A DNA stretch of 64,000 bases, taken from the NCBI GenBank assembly GCA_049889535.1, contig JBMHDF010000018.1:186001-250000 (forward strand), written 5' to 3'. The translations under genes were made by a program, and so were the position numbers. Shown here piece after piece: positions 7,643 through 16,862 of the stretch (positions within the stretch are counted from its first letter, which is position 1; every line of letters starts with the position of its first letter). Below the pieces are notes generated by a model that did no database searches, had not been told where the DNA came from, and worked only from the letters and a program-made list of their open reading frames with translations. Source of the DNA: JAYQKL01 sp049889535. GTDB taxonomy: Bacteria; Pseudomonadota; Alphaproteobacteria; RS24.

Positions 7643-9607
7643 CTAGAAGCGATAACGAATTGTCATTTGAATTTCGTCTTCAGCCATCGCAGAGCCAATT
7701 GGGCCTTGACGGAAGCGTCCGAGTGGTTCAAAACCAGCTAAACCAACAGAGCCAGCTGCCAATGGATTAGAATGCAATCCAGATGCAGTAAATGGTCCCC
7801 ATGGGTTACAGCTACGACAATCGTCAAATGATTGTGGATCAGCACCAAATTTGATATTCCCGCCAACAACAACTTTCCAGCTATCGCTTAACAGAAACTC
7901 GACAGATGGCGCGGCAACTGAAGCTTCCGCTTCAAAATCGTGAGCCATAATAATTTGCGCGTTTACCAGACCATTTTTAAATGGCTGACGCACCAATAAT
8001 GTTGCTGTCCAGTTATCTTCCCAATCAGGCATACCTTTTTGTGTGAAACCTGGCAGGCCGAGCGCGCTACCAGCACTATCAACCAATTCATGGTCAAGAA
8101 TATGCTGACCAAAAATCTGAGCTGAAATCAATGCCAGTGAATTAGACTTCACGAAAGGCAATGACATATTGGTATCCACACCAATCACATAACGGAAAAC
8201 ATCGCTTGATGAATAAAGGTTCGGGTTATTTGTGTTCGCAAATTCCTCACCCTCTGTATAAGCTGCCTCAATCCGCACAGCTGATTTAATGCTATCAACA
8301 TAAAGGTCGAGCGAGCCGCCATAAAGCTGAACACGCGGGAACTCAATATCAAAGGCAATCAAATATGGCCAAGTTTGGGTTTGTCCGGTAAAGCTGTTTG
8401 TGGCTGGGAACTGGTTCGCATGCAAGCTTGGCAATTGTGAAATATAATCAATATAGTTCAATGAGAAGCCAATCTCGTTAATCACACCCTCAAGTTTCAA
8501 GCCCCATTGGTCATGACCACTTGGCAAATTCGCCTGACGAATACCAATTTGACCCGGACCAAAGTCTGTGGTTACACCGCCGCCGGCAAAGTTACCAACC
8601 GAACAGCCAAGCTCCCAACAAACATTCATGGCTCTAAAGAATGAACCCGCATCTAGAATTGAATAAGGCGAACCACCCTGACCTAAATTGTTCGGGCGGA
8701 ATTCGTCAAAGTTCCAGACAGCCGCAAAGTTCAAATCAGCAAACGGGCCAACTGAACCAAAACGAGCCTCAAGATTCAACATCCATTGTGGGATACGAAT
8801 ATCCTCAAGCTCATCATAAATATTATGACGAGAATAATCGACAGGGTTCAAAACATCGAGAACACGGAAAAGGTCTGTACGACCCCATACCACTTGCTGC
8901 TTACCCAAACGCACACCAATATCGGTGCCACTATCAAGATTGATGGTGCCATCAATATAAAGCTCACGAATAAAGTCTGCGTGGTCATTAAACTCTGGGT
9001 GTTTCAAATCATTTTCAGAAAAGTCGAGATAATCCTCAATACAACCGCGTGAGTCGACATCACATGGACGCACTGGATAGGCCAAAACAACACCATTCCC
9101 TTGCGGGTGAATTGCATGACCAAGTATCGCTAGCCCGTCATTTGGGTTCGCATTGGCATCAAAACCAAATTGTGGATTTGGACCAGCAGGAAACCCTGTT
9201 GAAATGATAGATGAGCCATATGGTGTGAAATGCGGACCAAAGGCTGGTGTGCCTGGCCCAAGCGTTCCGGCAGGAACACCAACACCCGTTAATGATACGG
9301 GACCACCGGCCTTATCACCAAATTCATCATCATTAAGATCATAAACGGCGTCATAAGAACCACGCAGAATTGCGTTTACAGAGAAGTTGGACATGCCACC
9401 CACTTCCCCAAAGTTTTTATTAAGCTCAACTTGCAATGTATTTCTGACTTTAGAAAGACCATACCCATCACGATAATGAGTAACGTTCTCCATAAAACCA
9501 GATACATCCCATTCTTCAGCTTTAGATGTATTCGGCATGAACACAATGGCCGCGCCAGCAATGCTTAACAGCAAAGACTTTGCAGCCCTTAGAACAATCT
9601 TATTCAT
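7643..9607 (-). CDS. DUF1302 family outer-membrane protein
   Basis: 654 aa. Signal peptide near residues 1-30 (cleavage near NTSKA-EEW), then a long chain rich in alternating aromatic and polar residues, ending in IRYRF, the C-terminal phenylalanine signature of beta-barrels. DUF1302 proteins are predicted outer-membrane channels for hydrophobic substrates. A ribosome-binding site (AGGG) precedes the ATG. It lies 18 bp upstream of DUF1329 and after the MMPL gene, the canonical partner set. Confidence 0.87.
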   Translation of the reverse strand: MNKIVLRAAKSLLLSIAGAAIVFMPNTSKAEEWDVSGFMENVTHYRDGYGLSKVRNTLQVELNKNFGEVGGMSNFSVNAILRGSYDAVYDLNDDEFGDKAGGPVSLTGVGVPAGTLGPGTPAFGPHFTPYGSSIISTGFPAGPNPQFGFDANANPNDGLAILGHAIHPQGNGVVLAYPVRPCDVDSRGCIEDYLDFSENDLKHPEFNDHADFIRELYIDGTINLDSGTDIGVRLGKQQVVWGRTDLFRVLDVLNPVDYSRHNIYDELEDIRIPQWMLNLEARFGSVGPFADLNFAAVWNFDEFRPNNLGQGGSPYSILDAGSFFRAMNVCWELGCSVGNFAGGGVTTDFGPGQIGIRQANLPSGHDQWGLKLEGVINEIGFSLNYIDYISQLPSLHANQFPATNSFTGQTQTWPYLIAFDIEFPRVQLYGGSLDLYVDSIKSAVRIEAAYTEGEEFANTNNPNLYSSSDVFRYVIGVDTNMSLPFVKSNSLALISAQIFGQHILDHELVDSAGSALGLPGFTQKGMPDWEDNWTATLLVRQPFKNGLVNAQIIMAHDFEAEASVAAPSVEFLLSDSWKVVVGGNIKFGADPQSFDDCRSCNPWGPFTASGLHSNPLAAGSVGLAGFEPLGRFRQGPIGSAMAEDEIQMTIRYRF

Positions 9608-9640
9608 AGCACCCTCCCTTCAAGGTTAAGTTGTTCAACA

Positions 9641-12004
9641 TCACATAACCCTGTTTATATTTTGTTGAGTTATGAACTTGGGTTTGAAAATCCGTATCCA
9701 TGCTGGCACAAGCAAAAGCGCCGCAATCGCGTTCAAAGCAAGCATGACGCAGAGCAATAAAGCCGCATCAGCCTGGAAACGCAGACTTGAAACGAATTTC
9801 CAAATAATCACACCACAAACAAGTGTGATAGCGGTGAAGCAAATCGCTAGCCCAGCAGAGCGCAAGGCAGAACGAATTGCGTCGTCTAAATTATTCCCAT
9901 TTTTGACCGCCATCTCTCTGATGCGGTCCATCATATAAATGGAATAGTCAATCCCGACCCCAACACCAATTGCGATAATGGGCACTGTATTGGTGTTGAT
10001 ACCAATATCCGCGATACCCATATAGGCATAGGTAAGCGTGGTCGCAAAAGTCATCATGGCCAACATGAGGAACCCTGAATGGAAGGTCATATAGAAGATG
10101 GTTACAAAGGCAAAAATCAGGAGCAAGACCAGCGGCAGAACAACCATATTGGTTTCAAAGGCCGCTTCATTGCCTGCCGCCGTCACACCAATAATCCCGC
10201 CTGCTAACTCAAATCTAAGACCCTCAACCTGATTGGCTGGATCGTTAATCCAAGTTTTCAGCATATGAAAGGCGCGGCGAATGGTTGTGCCTTTGTGGTC
10301 TTTATAAAAAACCACAATACTGGCTTCATCTTCATCGGGTGAGACAAATTCTTGCAAGGCACCCGGAATGGGGCTTGATGCCATATAGGTAAATAAAAGG
10401 CCGCCCGCATAGGCCGGGTCATCGGGTATGTAGAGCCATCGAGGGTCATCAGAGTGAATCAATCGGTTCACCTGCTCAACCAAAGAGGGCAAAGCCTTAA
10501 CCCCACCAACCACGGGATCCGTCATCATATGTGTTTGCAAAGATTTAATCGCCCGCAAAACCTCAGGGCGTTTCATACCACCCGGCTCATCAGTTCGCGC
10601 CACCACAATCAGTTCTTCCGAACCCGGAAATAACTCATTAATCGCCTTGGCCGAAACATTATAATCATGATTGCGATATAAAATAGGCGAGCCAGGCTCT
10701 GACTCGCCGATTTGAACGCGCGACGCATAAATTCCACCAATAATGGTCAAAACCAAAAGGCTTACCAGCGTAATAACAGATGTTTTTGGCACCACGATGC
10801 GCTCTCCAACCATCGACATAAGTCGCATAATCGGATTATTGCGATTGTTAATCACTTTTTGTTTGGGAATGAGGCTCAGCATCAGCGGCACCGCAATCAG
10901 CACAGTGACAACAACGCTTAACGCCCAAAGCGACGCATAATGCGCGAGCTTAGTGTTAATCGGTATTGACCCCAGAGAAATTAGGAAAATGCCTGTCGCG
11001 TCAGAAACAACACCCAAAGAACCAGGACGGAACAATCCCTCGAAAGTGCGGCGCGCAGCCTCCGAGCCTGTTTCAGAGGCGTCCAGCTCATCATTATAAC
11101 GCTGGACAAGCTGCACACCATGCGATAGCGCCCGCGCCGAGACCAAAAACGGTATCACCATTGTGAGCGGGTCGAGATTATAACCGAGAAGAGAAATCAC
11201 CCCCAAGCCCCAAATACTTGAAATTGTGATACCAATCAGCGGAACGAGAATGGCGTAAAAACGACGGAAATAAACCACCAATAGAGCCAGTAAAATTGCG
11301 GCTGTGAGTAAGAAAATTTGAATAACTTCGAGCAAATAAGAATGCACCCAACCAACCAAAACAGGCTGCCCAGCCGCATAAATTTTCACGCCCTTCGCCA
11401 GCTGAGCGTCCTCAAGCATTTCACGAATTTTCGCAAAAACCTCTGGGTAGTTCAGCCGACCTTCATTTAAGGTACCTTTGATCAAAGCCGCCTTTAAATT
11501 CGGCGAGACCATAATGCCGAAAACCTGCGGGTTGGCCTTAACCGCCTGGCGCATAGCTTCTAATTCCCCTTCTGAATAACCCTGTTTTAACGGGTCATAA
11601 TAGGGCTCGGAATTAATATCTCCCTCCGATGTCAACCACACTTTCCGGGTGGTTCGGTGGGTCAGACTTTTAATCAGATTATGGTTGATGCTGGGTAGGC
11701 TATCGACTGAATTGGTTAAATCATCAACCAAACGCAGAGTTTTATTTGTAAAAATATCCCCCTCTTCAACCTCCACCGCAATAATGACATTATTCGCCCC
11801 GCCAAAACTATCCCGCACTTCATTATGAAGTTGAATATAGGGGTGCTTTTGCGGCAAAAGGTCAGCAAATTCTGAATACATTTTCAACGCTGGAATTTGT
11901 ATTGCAAAATAAACCGTCAAAAGTAAAATTGCGCTGAGGGAAAGGCGCGGATTGTTGAAAATGCCACGCTCAATTTTGACCAAAAAACTCGAAAGAAAAT
12001 TCAC
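9641..12004 (-). CDS. MMPL/RND-family hydrophobic-compound transporter
   Basis: 787 aa starting at GTG. RND topology: one N-terminal membrane helix (about residues 20-36), a periplasmic loop, five helices near 225-370, a second single helix near 415, a second loop, and a C-terminal five-helix bundle from about 620 to 770. The conserved RND repeat GVGVGIDYSIYMMDRIRE lies near 678-695. MMPL members move lipids or hydrophobic solutes; together with DUF1302 and DUF1329 a trans-envelope uptake or efflux route for an aromatic or hydrocarbon is plausible (inference). Confidence 0.88.
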   Translation of the reverse strand: MNFLSSFLVKIERGIFNNPRLSLSAILLLTVYFAIQIPALKMYSEFADLLPQKHPYIQLHNEVRDSFGGANNVIIAVEVEEGDIFTNKTLRLVDDLTNSVDSLPSINHNLIKSLTHRTTRKVWLTSEGDINSEPYYDPLKQGYSEGELEAMRQAVKANPQVFGIMVSPNLKAALIKGTLNEGRLNYPEVFAKIREMLEDAQLAKGVKIYAAGQPVLVGWVHSYLLEVIQIFLLTAAILLALLVVYFRRFYAILVPLIGITISSIWGLGVISLLGYNLDPLTMVIPFLVSARALSHGVQLVQRYNDELDASETGSEAARRTFEGLFRPGSLGVVSDATGIFLISLGSIPINTKLAHYASLWALSVVVTVLIAVPLMLSLIPKQKVINNRNNPIMRLMSMVGERIVVPKTSVITLVSLLVLTIIGGIYASRVQIGESEPGSPILYRNHDYNVSAKAINELFPGSEELIVVARTDEPGGMKRPEVLRAIKSLQTHMMTDPVVGGVKALPSLVEQVNRLIHSDDPRWLYIPDDPAYAGGLLFTYMASSPIPGALQEFVSPDEDEASIVVFYKDHKGTTIRRAFHMLKTWINDPANQVEGLRFELAGGIIGVTAAGNEAAFETNMVVLPLVLLLIFAFVTIFYMTFHSGFLMLAMMTFATTLTYAYMGIADIGINTNTVPIIAIGVGVGIDYSIYMMDRIREMAVKNGNNLDDAIRSALRSAGLAICFTAITLVCGVIIWKFVSSLRFQADAALLLCVMLALNAIAALLLVPAWIRIFKPKFITQQNINRVM

Positions 12005-12017
12005 TGTAATACCCTAT

Positions 12018-13013
12018 TTATTCATTTGTATTCGTTGTTTGATTTGCTGAGGCGGCTGAACTGGCCATGCTGATTTTGGCGGCCAAAGCCTGCCCGCCCA
12101 AATAAATTGCATTTTCATGTCCCGCAATAGCGCGCAAATAACCAAATGTGGTTACACCAATATCTGCGTCCACCCATGCATCACCCGCATAGCGCAAAAA
12201 GGTTCCAGAATTGCCGATGGCATAAATCTCGCCCGCAACTTCCTGAATTCGGTAAATTGGCGCTTCGCTCGCGACTACCTCCTCAGACCAGCTTTGACCG
12301 CCATCAGAGGTTTTCAAAATGTCACCACTCAGGCCACCAACCCAACCCGTTTGCTCATCTAGGAAATAGCTTGAGAGCGGATAAAAATCATAAGGTGTTG
12401 AGGCGAGATTATCCCAACTCTCACCCGCATTGGTTGTTTTCATCAAAGTGCCAAACTCGCCAACAGCAAAGCCTGTCTTTTGATTAACAAAACCCAATTC
12501 AGTCAAAAACGCATCTTCATAAGTCGAGAAATCCTGCCAGCTAGCCCCGTTGTCCGCGCTTTTAAACAAGGTTGAAAAACTGGCGGCCAACCATAAATTA
12601 CCATCAGGGGCGCACTCAATCGCTTGCAGTGTTTCTTCCGTGTCAACTGGCTTGGCTTGCCAGCTGCCCGTCGTCTCACGCGCCCAAACATCGCCATCTA
12701 AACTCAACGCATAGACTGAATTATCCGGACACAAAGTGACATCAATAAAACTTGGATAAGCTCCAAATGACCCAAGCTGGCTGCGCGCAATGTTTCCACC
12801 ATCACCCGCATATTCAACAACCAGCCCATCACCACCAACAAAAATCGCGGTTTGGTCAGGCAGCACCACAACATCTTGAATAACATCAGTTCGGCGTATA
12901 TTTTCTTCTAAAGTCTTTTCAACCCCTTGCATCTCAAGGGGTGCTTCGCATGCAATTAAAACAAACGGCAGACACATTACGCCTGTAAAGCGTTTTAACC
13001 CTGTAAATCCCAC
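12018..13013 (-). CDS. YCF48/BNR-repeat lipoprotein
   Basis: 331 aa from a GTG at 13013, preferred over the ATG at 13040 because GGAGG lies eight bases before the GTG and the protein then opens with a compact lipoprotein signal ending in the lipobox LIAC. Repeats of the YCF48/BNR type (SADNGASWQDF, TTNAGESWDNL, TSDGGQSWSEE) predict a beta-propeller. Such proteins recur beside MMPL-DUF1302-DUF1329 sets. First gene of the envelope unit, behind its own sigma-54 promoter. Its molecular role is unknown. Confidence 0.82.
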   Translation of the reverse strand: MGFTGLKRFTGVMCLPFVLIACEAPLEMQGVEKTLEENIRRTDVIQDVVVLPDQTAIFVGGDGLVVEYAGDGGNIARSQLGSFGAYPSFIDVTLCPDNSVYALSLDGDVWARETTGSWQAKPVDTEETLQAIECAPDGNLWLAASFSTLFKSADNGASWQDFSTYEDAFLTELGFVNQKTGFAVGEFGTLMKTTNAGESWDNLASTPYDFYPLSSYFLDEQTGWVGGLSGDILKTSDGGQSWSEEVVASEAPIYRIQEVAGEIYAIGNSGTFLRYAGDAWVDADIGVTTFGYLRAIAGHENAIYLGGQALAAKISMASSAASANQTTNTNE

Positions 13014-13097
13014 TTTTACTCCCTCCAAATATGACGTCATAGCCAGTATTTGTTTTATGAATTCATGTTTGCTTGCCGCAAATCTTGGTAAACTTAT

Positions 13098-13112
13098 GCA
13101 TTATCTGTGCCA
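13098..13112 (-). promoter_or_regulatory. Sigma-54 (-24/-12) promoter of the envelope operon
   Basis: Read on the minus strand the site is TGGCACAGATAATGCATAAG. The -24 element TGGCAC is perfect and the -12 element is ATGC in place of TTGC at the correct spacing. The predicted start is near 13,086, about 46 bp before the ATG at 13,040 and 73 bp before the favoured GTG. It has the same A-rich lead-in as the dmpK promoter, and the activator gene begins 215 bp away in the opposite direction. Confidence 0.78.
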
Positions 13113-13205
13113 TTTTTTTCAGACGCACACCATATTTTTCACAAGATAAATTTATCATATATAAATCAATATGTTATAAATTTTTAAGGTGAAATATTTT
13201 AGTAA

Positions 13206-13219
13206 ATTTCAATTGAAAT
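13206..13219. repeat. 14-bp palindrome in the dmpR-envelope intergenic region
   Basis: ATTTCAATTGAAAT is a perfect palindrome about 100 bp upstream of the -24 element at 13,112. Its core TCAATTGA is also the centre of the published DmpR/XylR-type upstream site, as I recall it. It is a candidate activator site for the envelope promoter or an autoregulatory site for the divergent activator gene. AT-rich palindromes also arise by chance. Confidence 0.35.
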
Positions 13220-13326
13220 GCGTCAAACAGTCCAATTTAAATAAAAATATATTTTGACCTTTTGATAAAAATGACTTTCAATATTACTGAAAAGATTAAA
13301 TTTGGAAGTTTGGTAAGGGGTTCAAC

Positions 13327-15210
13327 ATGTCTTCGTCGGATAAAATCACGGGTTTTGATAACCCACCACCTAACGAAAACAGTATATCTGGCCGAGATTT
13401 ACTCTCTTCCTCGAATCATAAAACCTCAGACATGCCTGACATTAGCGACTTATCAGAGCGGATTAAATTTGCGCCCGATAAAGGCCATATTTGGTTTGAC
13501 CAGCGGCGCATGTTTTTGTTACACAGCCGCGCTTTTGGGGCATTGCGGCAAAATATGATTGAAAATACCGGCGCGTCTATGGCGCGGGCTATTTTGATGC
13601 GCGCTGGCTATACAGCTGGTTCCGTTGATGCAGAAATGGCTTCACGCGTGCGCAAAAATGATGATTTATTTGATGTCTTTTCTGTCGGCCCACAAATGCA
13701 TGCCCTTTTAGGCGTGACGCTGGCTGAATGTGTGGATTTTGATGTTGATGTCAGCAAGGGCAAATTTACTTCAGAATATATCTGGCATGACAGTATTGAA
13801 GATGATGCGCATTTGCGGTTTTTTGACATTGGCCCCGATCCGGTTTGCTGGTTCCAAATCGGTTATGCGAGCGGATTTTCATCTGTTTTTATTGGTCGCC
13901 AAATTATCTACAAGGAAGTTGAATGCCGCGCACAAGGCTATAAGCATTGCCGCATTGTTGGCAAAACCTATGAAGAATGGGATGACGCCAGTGATGAAAT
14001 GGCCATCTTGCAGCCACATCTGCAGAACTTCAACCAAGAGGCAGCAGAGAAAAAATCACTTTCATTAGACGAGCCAACAAAAAGCATACCGAGCATTTTG
14101 CCAGACCGCAAAGCCGTTATGCCATTAAGCGGCAAAAGCCCGATTAACACATCAGATGAAAATTTCATCGGCGTGTCACCCGGTTTCCAAATTGCTTTTA
14201 ACAAATTACGCAAAGTCGCCAAAACCGATGCAACGGTTTTATTTTTGGGAGATAGCGGCGTAGGGAAAGAAATTTTTGCGAAAAAATTACACAAGATATC
14301 GCATCGCTCTGATAAGCCTTTCATCGCCGTAAATTGCGCCGCCATTCCAGAAGACTTAATTGAAGCCGAGCTTTTTGGTGTTGAAAAAGGTGCCTATACA
14401 GGCGCGGTTTCCTCTCGCAAAGGCCGCTTTGAGCGGGCTGATGGTGGCACCTTATTCCTTGATGAAATCGGCACACTCAGCCTATCTGCACAGGGCAAAT
14501 TATTGCGTGCCTTACAAGAAAAAGAGTTTGAGCGCGTCGGCGATGAACAGACCCGAAAGGTCAATACACGCGTGGTTGCGGCGACCAATCAAAACCTGCT
14601 TGATGAGGTTAAGGCTGGCACTTTCCGCGAGGATCTTTATTTCCGCCTGAATGTATTTCCAGTGAATATACCCCCGCTTTCCGCGCGGCGTCCGGATATT
14701 CCATTATTGATTGACCATTTCTTCAAACATTTTTCTGAAACCCATGGCCGCACCCCAACCGGTTTTTCCGAGCGCGCTATTCACGCGCTTTTCACCTATG
14801 ACTGGCCAGGCAATATTCGCGAAATGGAAAACATGATTGAACGCGCGGTTATTTTGGTTGAGCCCGGCATGCCTATTGATATCCAGCATTTGTTCACATC
14901 GGGTGAAAAAATTGACACTTATATGATGACCGTCCGCAATAATGGGCAGCTGGATACATTTAACCCTGAAGACGAAATTAAAAACGCGCAGCTTGCAGAA
15001 AGCGAAGCGCCTGAAACACTGCAAACAATGGACGATGTCTTATCAAAAATTGTTAGCTCGGATATGGGGCTTGAGCAATTGGAAAGCGAGATTTTGAAAA
15101 AAGCTGTTGATGAAGCCAATGGGAATTTATCAAAAGCTGCGCGCATGCTCGGCATCACCCGCCCGCAACTGGCCTATCGATTGAAGAAATCAGAACAAGG
15201 CGAACTCTAA
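13327..15210 (+). CDS. dmpR: Sigma-54-dependent phenol-responsive activator (DmpR/XylR/MopR family)
   Basis: 627 aa in the order sensor domain (about 45-220), linker, AAA+ domain (about 280-520) and Fis-type helix-turn-helix at the C-terminus (NLSKAARMLGITRPQLAYRL). The AAA+ part has Walker A GDSGVGKE (308-315), the sigma-54 contact loop GAYTGA (355-360) and Walker B TLFLDE (375-380). In the sensor, H125 and W153 align with the phenol-contacting pair of MopR, and C174, E197, C200 and C208 with its zinc ligands, all at a constant offset of 19. AAGGGG precedes the ATG. It should activate the two -24/-12 promoters in this block on binding a phenol. Confidence 0.93.
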   Translation: MSSSDKITGFDNPPPNENSISGRDLLSSSNHKTSDMPDISDLSERIKFAPDKGHIWFDQRRMFLLHSRAFGALRQNMIENTGASMARAILMRAGYTAGSVDAEMASRVRKNDDLFDVFSVGPQMHALLGVTLAECVDFDVDVSKGKFTSEYIWHDSIEDDAHLRFFDIGPDPVCWFQIGYASGFSSVFIGRQIIYKEVECRAQGYKHCRIVGKTYEEWDDASDEMAILQPHLQNFNQEAAEKKSLSLDEPTKSIPSILPDRKAVMPLSGKSPINTSDENFIGVSPGFQIAFNKLRKVAKTDATVLFLGDSGVGKEIFAKKLHKISHRSDKPFIAVNCAAIPEDLIEAELFGVEKGAYTGAVSSRKGRFERADGGTLFLDEIGTLSLSAQGKLLRALQEKEFERVGDEQTRKVNTRVVAATNQNLLDEVKAGTFREDLYFRLNVFPVNIPPLSARRPDIPLLIDHFFKHFSETHGRTPTGFSERAIHALFTYDWPGNIREMENMIERAVILVEPGMPIDIQHLFTSGEKIDTYMMTVRNNGQLDTFNPEDEIKNAQLAESEAPETLQTMDDVLSKIVSSDMGLEQLESEILKKAVDEANGNLSKAARMLGITRPQLAYRLKKSEQGEL

Positions 15211-15219
15211 AAGCTGGCC

Positions 15220-16698
15220 TTAACCCCCATCATCAAGTCCGGCCAGCAGGACATATTTCGCTTCGACATAATCATCAAGCCCCATAAATGAGCCCTCGCG
15301 GCCCATGCCGGATTGCTTGATGCCGCCAAATGGCGCAACTTCGGAAGAAATTAGGCCAGTATTAATACCCACCATACCGCTTTCAATGTGTTTAGCGACC
15401 CGCATAATGCGCGCCATGTCGCGTGCATAAAAATAAGCCGCCAAACCAAATTCGCTGTCATTGGCCATTGCAATAACTTCTTGCTCAGTATCGAACTTAA
15501 ACACAGGCGCAATCGGGCCAAAGGTTTCTTCATGCGCGATTTTCATATTTTGCGTCACATCTGCCAGCAAAGTCGGCTGGAAAAAGCTGCCGCCAAGCTC
15601 ATGCCGCGCGCCGCCCGCCATAAGACGCGCACCTTTGGCCAACGCATCTTCAATATGCGTTTCGACTTTCAGCAGCGCGGCTTCATCAATGAGCGGACCC
15701 TGCGTCACGCCTGCTGCATCACCCGGCCCCACCACCAATTGCGCCATCGCGGCCTGTAATTTTTCCACAAACGCATCATAAACAGATGCCTGCACATAAA
15801 TCCGATTGGCACAGACGCAGGTTTGTCCACTATTACGGAATTTGGAGAGCATCGCGCCCTCTACTGCCGCGTCAATATCGGCATCATCAAACACTATGAA
15901 AGGGGCGTTGCCGCCCAGTTCCATTGACAGTTTTTTGACAGTTTCCGCCGATTGTGCGAGCAAAACCCGCCCGATTTCTGTGGAGCCGGTAAAAGATAAT
16001 TTGCGCACAATGGGCGAGGCCGTCAACGCGCCGCCAATTTCGGACGCCTTGCCCGTCACCGTACTGAACACGCCAGCTGGCACGCCGGCTTGCTCGGCAA
16101 GATCATTCAGCGCCAAAGCGGTCAGCGGGGTTTGCGATGCAGGTTTGACGATAATACTACAACCAACTGCCAATGCAGGCGCGACTTTGCGGGTAATCAT
16201 CGCGGCAGGAAAATTCCATGGGGTGATGGCGGCGACCACACCAACGGGCTGTTTCATGACCATAATTTCAGCATCAGTACGGTGGCTTGGAATTAGCGTG
16301 CCATAAACCCGCTTGGCTTCTTCAGCAAACCACTCAACATAAGACGCGGCATAAGCAATCTCGCCCTGCGCCTCGGCCAAAGGCTTGCCCTGCTCGCTGG
16401 TCATCAATAATGCCAAATCATCATGATGCGCCAAAATTAAATCATGCCAGCGCCGCAAGATTGTCGCACGCTCTTTGCCAGTCAATGCCGCCCAGGCAGG
16501 CTGTGCGGCTTGTGCGGCGGCTATCGCTTTTTCAGTTTCAACCACGCCCATATTCGGCACATGCGCTATTTCAGCCCCCGTTGCCGGATTGGTGACAGCC
16601 AGCGTTTCGTCACTATCAGCGTCACACCAATTGCCATTTATATAAGCTTGCTGGCGCAACAAATCCGGTGCTTGCAGGGTTAATGTTGATTTAGCCAT
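15220..16698 (-). CDS. NAD(P)-dependent aldehyde dehydrogenase, succinate-semialdehyde dehydrogenase-like
   Basis: 492 aa from the ATG at 16698 (MAKSTLTLQ); an in-frame start 75 bases further up would add an unconserved extension. ALDH superfamily: ITPWNFPAAMI near 165, the glutamate motif ELGGNAPF near 260-267 and catalytic cysteine in SGQTCVCANRIYV near 290-302. The C-terminal SGMGREGSFMGLDDY fits GabD-like enzymes. It converges on the dmpR gene with a nine-base gap. A role in oxidising an aldehyde from aromatic breakdown is possible, but succinic semialdehyde is the family default. Confidence 0.85.
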   Translation of the reverse strand: MAKSTLTLQAPDLLRQQAYINGNWCDADSDETLAVTNPATGAEIAHVPNMGVVETEKAIAAAQAAQPAWAALTGKERATILRRWHDLILAHHDDLALLMTSEQGKPLAEAQGEIAYAASYVEWFAEEAKRVYGTLIPSHRTDAEIMVMKQPVGVVAAITPWNFPAAMITRKVAPALAVGCSIIVKPASQTPLTALALNDLAEQAGVPAGVFSTVTGKASEIGGALTASPIVRKLSFTGSTEIGRVLLAQSAETVKKLSMELGGNAPFIVFDDADIDAAVEGAMLSKFRNSGQTCVCANRIYVQASVYDAFVEKLQAAMAQLVVGPGDAAGVTQGPLIDEAALLKVETHIEDALAKGARLMAGGARHELGGSFFQPTLLADVTQNMKIAHEETFGPIAPVFKFDTEQEVIAMANDSEFGLAAYFYARDMARIMRVAKHIESGMVGINTGLISSEVAPFGGIKQSGMGREGSFMGLDDYVEAKYVLLAGLDDGG

Positions 16699-16815
16699 GA
16701 ATTGGTTATCCCATTTTTTATAAAATACTGACACAAACCATAACTCATGCGCTTCACAAGATAGCCGAGCCAATACAATGACTTAAAATAAGACAAAAGC
16801 CGGGAATAATGAATA

Positions 16816-16840
16816 AAAAAAAGGGGCCAAAGGCCCCTTT
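16816..16840 (-). terminator. Rho-independent terminator after wrbA
   Basis: GGGGCC-AAA-GGCCCC forms a tight stem; on the minus strand it is followed by a run of eight T. It lies about 25 bp beyond the wrbA stop. A-runs on the other side mean it might also work weakly on the plus strand. Confidence 0.88.
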
Positions 16841-16862
16841 AAATCATTTGTTCTGTGCTGTA

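Noticed and set aside
13141..13180. TTTATCATAT resembling the repeats upstream of dmpK
   Set aside because: One mismatch in very AT-rich DNA and only about 40 bp from the -24 element, too close for an activator site of this type.
16699..16815. Sigma-54 promoter for the aldehyde dehydrogenase
   Set aside because: No GG-N10-GC pattern at a fitting distance; there is no sequence support for placing it in the phenol regulon.
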